NCBI GenBank assembly: GCA_948144175.1
Contig: CANXME010002072.1
Span: 1 to 64,000 of the forward strand
DNA from: Closterium sp. NIES-65
Taxonomy: Eukaryota; Streptophyta; Zygnematophyceae; Desmidiales; Closteriaceae
Length of the DNA: 64,000 nt
Direction of reading: 5' to 3'
In this document: piece after piece, positions 50,625 to 60,640 of the stretch
Numbering within the stretch: the first letter of the stretch is position 1
Layout of the letters: each line of letters begins with the position of its first letter
The notes under the pieces: generated by a model
Databases searched by the model: none
What the model was told of the DNA's origin: nothing
What the model saw: only the letters and a program-made list of their open reading frames with translations
Translations under genes and position numbers: made by a program

Positions 50625-50835
50625 GGGTCCCGCAGGGGGCGTCGCGACGAGCAGGGGCGACGCCCCGCGGGTCCCACAGGGGGCGTCGCGACGAGCAGGG
50701 GCGACGCCCAGCGGGTCCCACAGGGGGCGTCGCGACGAGCAGGGGCGACGCCCCGCGGGTCCCGCACGGACGTCGCGACGAGTAGGGCGACGCCGCGCGG
50801 GTCCCGCAGGGGGCGCCGTGACGAGCAGCGGGGAG
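50625..50835. repeat. 44-bp repeat in the NA-2 leader, four to five copies
   Basis: GTCGCGACGAGCAGGGGCGA with CGCCCCGCGGGTCCCACAGG recurs at 50641, 50685, 50729 and 50772. Each unit contains self-complementary GTCGCGAC and a GGCGACGCC block, so single strands could fold. NA-1 has a related degenerate array (CCTCGTCGCGGCG...GGGGCCCGCG) at the corresponding place. Confidence 0.85.
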
Positions 50836-51056
50836 GGCAGCGCGCAGGCCCCCTCGAGGGCGCTCCGACGGACGGGAAAACCGCCGCGCGCCCCAAGCGC
50901 GCGGCGGGCAGAAAAAGCCGCCACGCGTTCGAAGCGCGTGGCGGGATGAAAATGCAATGCCGCGCACCACGGGGCGCGCGGCGAATAGTACGGCAGCGGA
51001 AGTAGGTGGTGGGCCCGATGAACTAGGCGGCAGGATCATGCCGGCTCTAGATACCA

Positions 51057-51152
51057 TGTTAAAATAGTAGGTGTGGGGCCTAGGCTTAGTAGCCTAGGCC
51101 CACACTAGGAGGTAGGTGGGCTTGCTCTAGAACTAGGAGTTAGGGTTTACGA
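51057..51152 (-). repeat. NA-2 5' LTR fragment
   Basis: It holds 96 bp of the U5 side and differs from the left LTR by one A in the TTTTTAACA end and by AACTAGGAG/AACTAAGAG. It ends at GGTTTACGAAG, after which AAGTAGCG of the Copia C RNase H begins. Confidence 0.88.
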
Positions 51153-52479
51153 AGAAGTAGCGAAGAGCAATGTGCTTCGTTCTGTGCTCCAGACGCTGCT
51201 CTCGGCACAAGGCCAGCATGGCCTTGTTGTCTACGTACAGCACTGGAGGAGAACGAGGCGGCTCTCCAAGGTCAGTCAGCAGGTAGGTGAGCCAGCGAAG
51301 CTCCTGTGCAGCCATGGCCCCTGCGTAGATCTCAGCCTCACAACTGGAGCTGAGAATCGAAGACGAACGAGTAGACCGCCACGAGACAGAGCCGGAACCA
51401 AGGCTGAAGGTGTAACCCTGTGAGGACCGCTGCGTAGCCTGGTCGTCAGCCCAAGAAGCGTCCGCGTGACCTGTAAGAACCACTGGACTCCGCCCTCCAA
51501 GCACTAGCCCCATGCCCGACGTACTGCACAGGTAGCGCAATACCCTCTTCGCTGCAGCCATGTGCTCTGGTCGGTGTCTCCCAGGAGCAACATAGCGTGC
51601 AAGAATGCTCAGAGGATATGCAAGGTCAGGTCGTGTGCAGGTCATCAGGTACATGAGGCAGCCAACAAGCTCTGGGTACGGGCCACTCGACTCTACGGAC
51701 TCATCCGAAGGCAGAGCTGAGAGCGAGTGGCGGGTAGACAGAGGAGTGGCCTGAGGCGAGGAGTACGTGAAGCCGAAGCGCTGAAGGACCTGCTGCACCA
51801 TGTGTGACTGAGTCAAGGTAATGGTGCGGCGTGCTCTGTCCCGAGTGATCTGCAAGCCAAGGTAGCTGCGCAGTTCACCCAGGTCTGTGCACGTGTGTCT
51901 CTTCAGCAGCTCGGACTTCACGTAGGCGAGTCCAGCAGTGTTCGCTGTGGCAAAGACCAAGTCGTCGACGTACACGAGGATGTAGAACGGCGGCAGTGAA
52001 GTGTCGGTGCGCAGAAACAGCGACGGGTCAGCAGTAGAAGGAGCAAACCCAAGAGCCGCAAGCGTAGTCCTCAGTGTGTCGTGCCACTCACGCGGTGCCT
52101 GGCGGAGACCGTAGACTGGCCGTCAGAGGCTCCACTGGGTGCCAGGAGGGAAAGTCCCAGTAAAGCCAGGTGGACGGCGCAGCCAGATCTCCTCGTGCAG
52201 GCTACCCTGCAGGAACGCAGTGCTGAAGTCGAGAGAGTGAAGCTCGTAGTCGCGCTGAGCGGCTATGTGTAGCAGCACCCGAAGAGTGGTCATCTTCGGG
52301 GTGGGAGAGAAGGTCTGAAAGTAGTCAACTCCCTGCCGCTGACTGAAGCCACGAGCGACGTACCGCGCCTTGAAGACAGGTGGAGAGCCTGGCGGCCGCT
52401 TCACCCTGAAGATCCACATGCCACTGACGATGTTCGCCCCAGGAGGGGGAACCGCGTCAACGTAGGTGCCTGTGGACTT
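51153..52479 (-). pseudogene. pol: Copia C RT and RNase H, truncated
   Basis: Fragments read VSGMWIFRVKRPPG-type RT start (52419-52123), then a stop replacing the codon before PVYGLRQ, then the catalytic LVYVDDLVFATANTAGL and RNase H with LTGHADASWADD and DNKAMLALCREQRLEHRTKH, ending at IALRYFF by the junction with NA-2. The last 60 or so residues present in Copia B are absent. Confidence 0.85.
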
Positions 52480-54185
52480 CTAGGAAGCCATCTCTGCATC
52501 CATAGCTGCCTGCCACTGAGAGGAGTAGGGACCCTCTACGGCCTCCGCGTAGGAGCGCGGAGTCGGGATGTCTAGTGCATCCGGGTCTCCCTCAGGAGCA
52601 AGCAGTACAGACGCGAGATGAGGTGAAGCAGCAGCCAGACACTGTAACTCCTCCTGCCTGTCCTCTAGGACGTTCGTGCCAAGAGCACACTCACCCCCGA
52701 CGGACGGAGGACAGACAGACGCAGACTCAGCAACAAGACTAGCAGCGTAGTCTAGACGACAGCGAGCAGCAAAGTCGACGAGCTCAGCGACAAGAGCAGA
52801 CGCAGCAGTGGACTCAAAAGAGGGGTCAGTGACGACAGTAGCAAGGAGACGCGTGACAGTAGGACTGGCAGCACGAAGGGAGTCCGACTCAGGGTCGGCA
52901 AGCGCAGGAAGAGAGGACTCAGGAGGAGAAGGCAAAGAGGCACGCAGAGGAGCAGTGGACGGACGCAGAGACATCCGGTGCGTGCCAGGGACAGGAGGAG
53001 GACGCTGAAGCGAGCAGCACGAACAGGCGACGCGGGACGAGACGCAGGCTCACGACGCTCAGCAAGACCTCCAGTAGGACCAGTGTAAGGAGAGGGAGCA
53101 GGTAGTGGGGAGGAAGGCTCCAACGGTGACTGCGACTGGACAGGCTGTGGACACTCTACCGGAGGAGAAAGACCAAGAACCTGCTGCAGGAGCGGAACGA
53201 AGTACGGCCGAGGCCGCGCGGCAGCTCCAGGCTCAGCAGGGACAGCACCAGCACCCTCAGTGGCAGGACCTCCAGCAGCACCAGCAGCAGAACCACCTCC
53301 AGGACAGACAGCTGGAGTCTCAGCACCAACACCTCCAGCAGCTCTAGCTCCAGTAGGACCCGCGCGCCCAGCAGCTCCGGGACCGGCGGCACCAGCACCC
53401 TCGACAGTCGAAGAAGCTCCAGCTCCGGCAGTACGCCTCCAACGGCGAGCAAACCACTCGCGCAGCTCCGGTGGAGAGAGGGGCTCCCGCCAAGACGCAG
53501 CACCAGGAGAAACCCCAGGCTCAGCAGCCCCAGACGCTGTACCCCCAGGCTCAGCAGCTCCAGACGTAGCACCCCCAGGCTCAGCAGCTCCAGACCCAGC
53601 ACCCCCAGGCTCAGCAGCTCCAGACTGAGCACCCCAAGACTCAGCACCCCCTAGCTCAGCAGCTCCAGGCACAGCACCCCCCGGCTCAGCACCCCCAGGC
53701 CCAGCACCCTCCACAGTAGCACCCCCAGGCTCGGCACCCCCGCGCACAGCACCCCCAGAGTCAGCACCCCCAGGCTCAGCACCCGCAGCAGCACCAGAGT
53801 CACCAGTAACCTCGACCGGGTCAACTGCGTCGACGTGGGACACACCTGAGGGGGCAGGAACCTGAGGGGGGAGGGGGTCTACCGGGGGGGGAACCGGCAC
53901 AAGGAAGTCCGGTGGCGGGGGAAGGGAAGGAGTGCGGTAGGGTAAGAGGCGGTAGAAGGGGACTGACTCGTCGAACGTGACGTCCTGGGAGGACAGAACA
54001 CGACGAGAGGAGGGGTGGTAGAACTGCCACCCTGGAGCGTCAGGGGGGAAGCCAAGGAAGACACAGGGAGCAGCACGAGGGGACAGCTTGTCCGCAGACA
54101 AGTCGCGGACAATCGCCCAAGATCCCCAGACACGGAACGCAGACGCATCGCCAACCTTCCCCGTCCACAGCAAGACTGGGGACAT
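52480..54185 (-). pseudogene. pol: Copia C integrase C-terminus and Pro/Ala-rich linker
   Basis: The frame reads WTGKVGDASAFRVWGSWAIV, SPRAAPCVFLGFPPDAPGWQ and FDESVPFYRLLPYR, which match the region after the integrase core in Copia B. It is followed by a long EPGGA-type repeat linker and AASWREPLSPPELREWFARR. A frameshift near 52990 moves the sequence to the frame containing DVLEDRQEE-like NVLEDRQEELQCL before RT. Confidence 0.82.
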
Positions 54186-54389
54186 CGCAGGCCGAGAGAC
54201 CCGGGGGTGAAGGTTGAGCTAATGCGCCGCATACCTCACCGCAAACGGCCACAGAAAATGGGGGGCAGCGGTATGCATCATGGACGTACGAGCGACATCC
54301 ATGACCATGCCAATGCGGCGCTCAGCAATCCCATTTTGCTGTGGAGAGTCCGGAAGCGTGAAGGTCTGGCGGATCCTCCGTGCACGACA

Positions 54390-56447
54390 TTAGTCTCGCA
54401 GAAGGCGAGAGGAGAACTCCCCGCCTCTGTCCGAGTGCAGACGCAGAACAGGAAAGTCCGAGCCGAAGCTCCTCCTGAGCTGGAGACGAGCCTCGCGGAT
54501 CCAGTCGATCAGCACCTCAGTGACAGCACCCTTGCTGCGCAAGGGGAGGACTGTGGTGTAACGCGAGTAGTCGTCAACCACCAACAGGAAGTAGGGCTCG
54601 TGACCCTGCCCACGGACGGGGGCTGGGCCCCACACGTCCATGTGAAGTGTCTGCAGAGGAGCCTCTGTCGGGGGGAACTGGGAGGAGTGAGGAGAAGCCC
54701 GGAGGCGCCCCTCGACACAGGGGACACAGGAAGGTCCTGGCCCGGAAGGAAGGGGAGGGAGAGACTGGGGAAGACCAGAGACAAGGACACGGGAAGCCAT
54801 GCTCCGAAGACGGGGCAAGGAGGGGTGGCCCAGACGGTGGTGCCACAGGAGGGTCTCGTGAAACAGAAGGCGACACGAACAGGGGGCAGACTCAGGGCCA
54901 GACCGGGACGCAGCAGCAAAGACCTGACCTGACGCAGCTACCTGACCAGACGCAGGGACAGGAGGAGACGTAGTGGTCAGGGTGTAGAGGCTCGACCCCG
55001 GCCGACGCGAGAACGTGGCCAGGTGCCGGCCTGTGCGTGCGTCCGTGCAGTGGGTCACCCGCTGACTCGCAGGAGTGAACTGGTGAACCCCCACATCCTG
55101 TAGGTCCGCACCACTCACCAAGTTCGTCGAGAACGAGGGGAGGTACAGACCAGACAGGGTGCCCGAGGGGGCAGCCGGACACGGGAGGACAGTGGAAAAG
55201 TGAGAGAGGACAGGACCCCCAGAGGGGTCAGCCAGGGAGACAGCAACCGGCCGACTAAGCGGCGTGAGGGTGGTGCGGTCTCGAAAGAAGGAGCGAGAAG
55301 CCCTAGAGTCAAGTGTGAAAGTGAGGGAGGACGAAGGCGACGCAGTACCTGAGAGCGCAGTCTCACCAGTACCTGAGAGCGCAGACGCACTGGCACCTAG
55401 AGCAGCAGCCTCACAAGCACCTAGCGCAGCAGTACCAATGCCCGGGTCGGGCGGGAAACACCGGTAACAGTCACCCTCCTCACTAATAGTCAGAGCATAC
55501 ATAGCAGCAAGGATAGCATCAAAGTCAAGATCAAAGATCGCTACACCAGCCCTAAGAAGCTCATCCCAGCGGGGGATCGCACTAGCCTCCCGAAACTGCT
55601 GACGCCAAGCGTCCGTCAAGCGGCCAAAGCAGCGCTGGGTGGGGTGGGCACCCCCACACTGCTCACCCGCGCGGTCGCCGGAACGAAGGACGTAGGCACA
55701 CGGACCAGCACCCGCACCCCTCTGACGCCGAGCGTACCACTCACGGAGCTGCTGGGGCGGAGGGATGTCCCGCGAACGCTGCTGGTGCTGCTGCTGCGGG
55801 CGCTGACCACCACCACCGCCGCTCCGCTGCTGGGTACCACCCCGACCAGCTCCACCCCCTCCGCCACCACCGCCTCCTCCTCCACCCCCTCCACCGCCTC
55901 CACCGCCACCGCTACCGCCACCACCACCGCTGCTGCCACCTCCGCCGCCTCCGCCGCCGCTGCCACCACTACCACCACCACCCCCTCCACCACTCCCGCC
56001 GCCACCCCCACTCCATTCGCCGCCTCCACCGCCACCTCCACCGCCCCCTCCAGCTCCACCCGCGCCCTTGCCCCCCTTGCCCTTGCCAGAGCGGCGTCGC
56101 CCACTAGGGGCAGTCGCCGCGCCGACCGACTCAAGACGAAGCAGGTCGGCAGCAGCAGCAGAGGCAACAGAGGGCAGTAGGGGGGAAGGAGAGCACCCCT
56201 CAAAGATGGGGGTGCGAGGGTCACCCCGAGAAGCTCCTACAGCGACGATGCTCTTCTCCGCCGCGAGGAGGGCCTTCTCAAGGAGGTCGACAGTGAGGGC
56301 GGTGGGACAGACTGCGAGAAAGTGGTCCTTGACTACGCGAAGAGAGTCAGGGAGGCGCGCGACTACGTAGTAGAGATTGATGTACATGGGGGGGGGGGTT
56401 CTTGGCGCAGATGTCAGCAGGAAGGGCTGCGCGGTAGCGAGTGTCAC
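54390..56447 (-). pseudogene. pol: Copia C gag C-terminus, protease and integrase core
   Basis: The frame holds YYVVARLPDSLRVVKDHFLA (gag), a poly-Gly linker, and the C-x13-C-x3-H-x4-C knuckle. The protease reads FTLDSRASRSFFRD, so the catalytic Asp-Ser-Gly is Asp-Ser-Arg. Integrase has the HHCC site and the first two catalytic Asp (MDVWGPAPVRG, HSDRGGEFSSR). It stops at 54390 before the Glu region, which is still recognisable further down. Confidence 0.85.
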
Positions 56448-56859
56448 TAGTGCGGAGGTGTGTAATGAGGTCAGCGACAGTGGGAAAGGCAGAGAGGTCA
56501 GGAAAGAGGTAGGGAAGAATGAGACGGCTCAGTGCAGCAGTGGCAGGGGAAGAGTAGCGCGCAACTACAGCGTCGTACAGGGTCTGAGCACTCTTGTACT
56601 GACTAAAGTGCGCGCGCTCAGAGGTAGGGAGGTGGCGACGCACAGCAAGACGTGCAGCAGCATCGCGGGTAGCCCACTGAGAGCGCACAGTGGGATCAGC
56701 ATCAGCAGCAGGGGCAGGAGAGGCGCCAGAAGTGAGGTCAAAGAGAGAAAGGTCGTCTGCTCTATCGCACTGCAAGAACAGCTGCAAGTCGTCGACCCAG
56801 ACCTCAAAGTCAATGGCGTGACCCTCAGCGTCAAAAGCGAGGACACTAGGGGTAGCCAT
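56396..56859 (-). pseudogene. gag: Copia C gag N-terminal part
   Basis: The ATG at 56859 gives MATPSVLAFDAEGHAIDFEV and WATRDAAARLAVRRHLPTSE through RAALPADICAKNPPP. The frame is lost at a run of about 10 G at 56389-56398. Copia A has an even longer G run at the same site (21951-21964), where it encodes extra Pro but keeps the frame, so this homopolymer is a hot spot for length change. Confidence 0.85.
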
Positions 56860-56984
56860 GACAGCAGTAGACGGTCTCACCAGACAGGACGGGTCGGGCA
56901 GCGCAGTAGCACAGCAGCACAGCAACACAGCAGCTCAACCGGCTCAGCAGCAACAGCAGCCCCGCAGGACCAGCGGCTCGGCTC

Positions 56985-57960
56985 CTCAGGCGGTGCAGGC
57001 GGCTCGGGCGGCTCGGGCGGCTCGGGCGGCTCAGGCGGCGCGGGCGGCTCGGGCGGCTCGGGCAGTCAGCGGCACAGGCGGCTCGGGCGGCTCGGCTCCT
57101 CAGTTGCGGAGACGGCTCGGGCGGCTCAGGTCGCACGGCGGTTGGCGGGCGGCGTGGGGGGCCGGGACAGCGTCGTGCAGCAGGGACGGGAGAGCGCGGC
57201 CGGGACGGGCGGCACAGGGCGGCTCGGGACCGGGTCGGGCGGCGCGCGGGCGGTGAGGGGCCGGGACGGGCGCGCGTGGGTGGCTAGGGGCCGGGACGGG
57301 CGCTCGAGGGCGGCGAAGGGCCGGGACGGGTTCGTGTGGGTGGCTGGGGGCCGGGACGGGCGCTCGAGGGCGGCTAAGGGCCGGGACGGGCTCGCGTGGG
57401 CGGCTAGGGGCCGGGACGGGCGCGCGTGGGTGGCTGGAGGCCGGGACGGGCGGCGCGCAGGTGGCGAGGGGCCGTGACGAGCGGCGCGCGGGCGGCTGTG
57501 GGCCTGAACGGGCGGCGCGTGCGCGTCTAGGAGCCCTGACGGGCGGCGCGCTGGCGGCTAGGGGCCTGAACGGGCGGGCGCGCTGGCGGCTAGGGGCCTG
57601 AACGGGCGGGCGCGCTGGCGGCTAGGGGCCTGAACGGGCGGGCGCGCTGGCGGCTAGAGGCCTGAACGGGCGGCGCGCTGGCGGCTAGGGGCCTAAACGG
57701 GCGGGCGCGCTGGCGGCTAGGGGCCTGAACGGGCTGCACGCGAGCGGCTAGGAGCCCTGACGGGCGGCGCGTGGGCGGCTAAGGGCCGGGACGGGCGGCG
57801 CGCGGGCGGCTAGGTGCTTGAACGGGCGGGCGCGGGCGGCTAGGTGCCGAGACGGGCGGTGCGCGGGCGGCAAAGAGCGGCTCGCGCGGGCGTCTAGGGG
57901 GCCGCAGGGCAGGCCAAAAAGGAGAGAGCAAGGGCCCGGAGCGCGCTCCGGGCAGAAAAA
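56985..57960 (-). repeat. Copia C GC-rich tandem leader
   Basis: It begins with the 9-bp CGGCTCGGG array (about 56998-57065). It is followed by 30-60-bp units with GGGGCCGGGACGGGCGC and GGGCGGCTAGGGGCC until about 57900. A nearly perfect 38-bp unit (GCGCTGGCGGCTAGGGGCCT) repeats at about 57548-57725. It is non-coding and homologous in position to those of Copia A and B. Confidence 0.85.
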
Positions 57961-58019
57961 AAGTTTTGAAGGTGGTGGGCCCTAAGCACAGTTCCCGCGG
58001 GGGAACCTGCTCGATACCA

Positions 58020-58154
58020 TGTTGAGAATAGAACGAGAATGAATGAACTATGAATGAAGTGAGTACAAATAGGAAACCCTAACTGGGTTGTACCCCCTAT
58101 GGGATACCCCACTACAGCCTACACAATAGTATTAGCTATATATATGTTCTGACA
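58020..58154 (-). repeat. Copia C 5' LTR
   Basis: It is 135 bp, in element orientation TGTCAGAACATATATATAGC to CTATTCTCAACA, and includes CTGTAGTGGGGTA. It is clearly related to, but distinct from, the LTRs of Copia A and B. Confidence 0.9.
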
Positions 58155-58344
58155 GTGTCCAAATCAGCGTTCATGGTTTTCTTTACACTGATTTTGCCAG
58201 TGTAAAAGTTATAAGTAAACTGAACCATCAGTGTACAAAAGAAATACAAAGTTGAATTTCCCATTCAAAATTTGTCGCTGTGAGAGCTCCTTCCAGCGAT
58301 GCAGAACACGTCGGCGCGCGATCTGTACAACGCATGCATCGTCA

Positions 58345-58503
58345 AGAGCGTGTTCCTACGGCCTCATATCAGGCAACCTCGTATCAGATTCGCGTCGAAA
58401 CGCACTAAAACGCATCCAACCGCAGTTGAACACACTGAAACATTATTTAACCACGCGAAGCTGATACGAGATGTGTCTGATACGAGGTGTAGGAACACGC
58501 CCT
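58345..58503. mobile_element. Small inverted-repeat MITE, about 158 bp
   Basis: The left end GAGCGTGTTCCTAC pairs with the right end, which from the other strand reads GGGCGTGTTCCTAC. The pairing continues inward through CTCGTATCAG, which occurs twice per arm (left about 58364 and 58378; right about 58461 and 58476). About 45-50 bases per arm pair with few mismatches and leave a loop of about 60 bases. The CAA/TAA flanks would fit a 3-bp (Harbinger-like) target, but this is uncertain. Confidence 0.6.
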
Positions 58504-59920
58504 AAGTGTGTGAGTGAGGTCTCGCGAATCCCGGGCCAGGTACAGCCTAGTGGGGTCTCGTGAATCCCGGGCCAGGTACAGACTGTACACACGCGTACCA
58601 CCCCGAATCGGTCTAGTCCGTTTCAGTGTGACTCACGACACTACACTTATTCGTCAGTGTTACTTGTACAGCAACACGGAAAATGGCCAGTGTGGCAAGG
58701 TATGTTATACTGAAATTTCAGTGCAAATTTGAAGCATATGCTGAATTTTCAGGGAAAACGAAAATCTGAGCTACAAAATCAGCGTAATCAGCGTGTTTTA
58801 CGCTGATATCTGAGGGCCTGGTCCCTGAACTCTACCAAACCATCACATGCGTGTCTGTCAGAGACATGTGGCTGTTTCCCGCGCGAACACTTTGAACTGC
58901 GCGAGTCCCGCGCTGCGGATGTTTCGTGACTTAGCTCACGAAACCCAGTCACGAAGGCCAACCATTTCGGCCACCACCAGTGCAGAGGAGGGTGTGGTCC
59001 TCAAACCTCTGTTAAACCTTCTTCACCACTCTGGATCACTCTGAAAAACCGGCATTCCTCCACCTCTCTTACAGCAACTCCATCAGACTCCATGGCGTTA
59101 GCTCGTTAGGCTGCCTGGAATCCATGGCTGTCGCCTGAAGTTCCATGCTTACCAACCAATAACTTGGCATTAAGCTTAGTCGCTGTTTGATTCTTAGTAA
59201 AATGTGCTCCTGTTCATACTTGGCGCACCTCTGTTCGAGTTTCACGGTATCTGATGCGGGATTCTTCAAGGCTGTCGTCTTCCCCTAGTATCACAGACCG
59301 ATAGCTGTCTCGCAAGCGCAATCATAATCTGTCTACTAGTTGTGGCTACGCTATTAGACATTAAGTACCGCTCGATTATAGCACTAGCAAACTCTCCTCA
59401 TTCAATCTTGATCATCAGGCCGTTTTTGAAGCTCCATGCTGATCGTTGACCGTCGCAGAGATTCAGCGTCTTTGACACCGCTGATGGTAGTCGGAGATGG
59501 TTCGTAGGGCTTAGCGATATTCGTATCGCCGTTCAGAGTTCGTGCACGTCGTGTTTCAGACTGAGACGATAACGTCGTTTAGATTACACGGAGACAACGA
59601 TAACGGTTTCTGCGTTAAGGAGTAGAATTTATATTTTCTGAGGATGACGATCGGGACGAGTTCATTGGAGGGAGAGATCGAGACGGCGATTCCTTATTAT
59701 GGTTATCTAGACGACGAGTGTTGGCGATGACAATCGGCGATCTTGACGGTGAAAATTTATACGAGCAGTTCTGACGGAACGAGACGTCAATTTTTTACGG
59801 TGGAGATCGAACGAGGAGTGCTGACGATAACATCTGAGACGGCGATTTTTACGGTGAAGATTGTGATGACGAGCTCTTACGTCGACGATTGACGTCTTCT
59901 AGAGTGGTGACGATGACGAT
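58504..59920. other. Spacer with a short tandem duplication, no gene supported
   Basis: GGTCTCGYGAATCCCGGGCC AGGTACAG is duplicated in tandem at about 58518-58590. The rest (58600-59920) is moderate-GC sequence with short frames only. GACGAT and TTTACGGTGAAGAT-like short repeats build up from about 59560 towards the minisatellite that follows. Confidence 0.4.
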
Positions 59921-59921
59921 C

Positions 59922-60105
59922 GCGACGAGGTGTTCGTAAGGCGACGAGGTGTTCGTACGGCGACGAGATGTTCGTACGGCGACGGGATGTTCGTGGTACG
60001 ACGAGGAGCTCGTACGGCGACGAGGAGTTCGTACGGCGACGAGGAGTTCGTATGGCGACGAGGAGTTCGTACGGCGACGAGGTGTTCGCACGGCGACGAT
60101 TTCGA
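59922..60105. repeat. 19-bp minisatellite (GTTCGTACGGCGACGAGGA)
   Basis: About ten copies are present, with variants such as GATGTTCGTGGTACGAC. The 19-bp period is not a multiple of three, so the frames that stay open on both strands (Arg/Val-rich on +, Ser/Pro/Arg-rich on -) are artefacts of a stop-free unit. Confidence 0.88.
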
Positions 60106-60640
60106 TTACGAAAATTTCGAATAGGTGTTCTATCGAATGGCAATCTCTGCTTTGGAAAATTCCGAAGGATCCGGAAGCACGTCGGAATGCGGAGGGGAGC
60201 AGCAAGGAATGGACGTAGCTGGACGGAGAACAGAGGGCGAACGATGGACCTGCGAGCAGCATTGTGTGAAATAGCGCTGACGCGGACTCACACTCTCCAG
60301 CAGTGTGTGAGCAGTGTGTGCCAGCAGCAGCTGATATCAGACGCGGATTGCGCGGACGAACGCGAACTGCGGGGAAAAGCGGGGTTTACGGGGAGAAACG
60401 CGGATTGCGCCTAAAAATCGGATTGCACGGGCAGCAGTAGCGACGTGTGCAGCAGTAGCTGCAGCGATTAGTTGAACCTGGAGCACGGACAGCAGCCTTT
60501 TGAGTCAAAAGGGCAGCAGCAGGATGCTGCGTGAGACGAAAGCGTGGCGCAGCAGCAACGGAGAAACTGGAGCAACGAGCGTCAGAGGCAACAACGCAGT
60601 GGTGGTCACGATGGGAGCAACGACCGAGCAGCCACGCGTG
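60106..60640. other. Spacer leading into the 300-bp repeats
   Basis: GCGGATTGCGC and CGGATTGC-type words recur at 60345-60430, and GCAGCAGTAGC-type words at about 60430-60470. I see no supported gene. Confidence 0.35.

Larger units (their letters stand above)
48131..51152 (-). mobile_element. NA-2, non-autonomous LTR element with one LTR truncated
   Basis: The complete LTR at 48131-48349 (219 bp; in element orientation starts TGTCAGAATG, ends TTTTTAACA) is repeated at 51057-51152, but only its 96-bp U5 side. A Met-type primer site (TGGTATCTAGAGCC) adjoins the right LTR and a CTATGGGGGTA polypurine tract adjoins the left one. The interior has no gag or pol. Sequence beside the primer site (CCACGCGCTT..GAACGCGTGGCGG) and near the PPT matches NA-1, so both belong to one family. 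At 51152 the sequence passes directly into Copia C, so a deletion removed the rest of the right LTR. Confidence 0.88.
51153..58154 (-). mobile_element. Copia C, 3'-truncated and decayed Ty1/copia element
   Basis: The 5' LTR (58020-58154), primer site (TGGTATCGAGCAGG), GC-rich leader, gag and pol are present on the - strand. The RNase H end, 3' UTR and 3' LTR are missing where NA-2 begins. Gag-pol is broken by several frameshifts and stops (near 56395, 54390, 54220, 53000, 52480 and 52125). It is closely related to Copia A and B over the coding region. No left target copy can be checked; the right flank reads GTGTC. Confidence 0.92.

Noticed and set aside
48824..50957. Minus-strand Cys/Leu/Pro-rich frames of nearly 690 codons
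   Set aside because: They lie wholly in the 15-bp, 25-bp and 44-bp arrays of NA-2, with comparable open frames in more than one phase. Composition, not selection, explains them.
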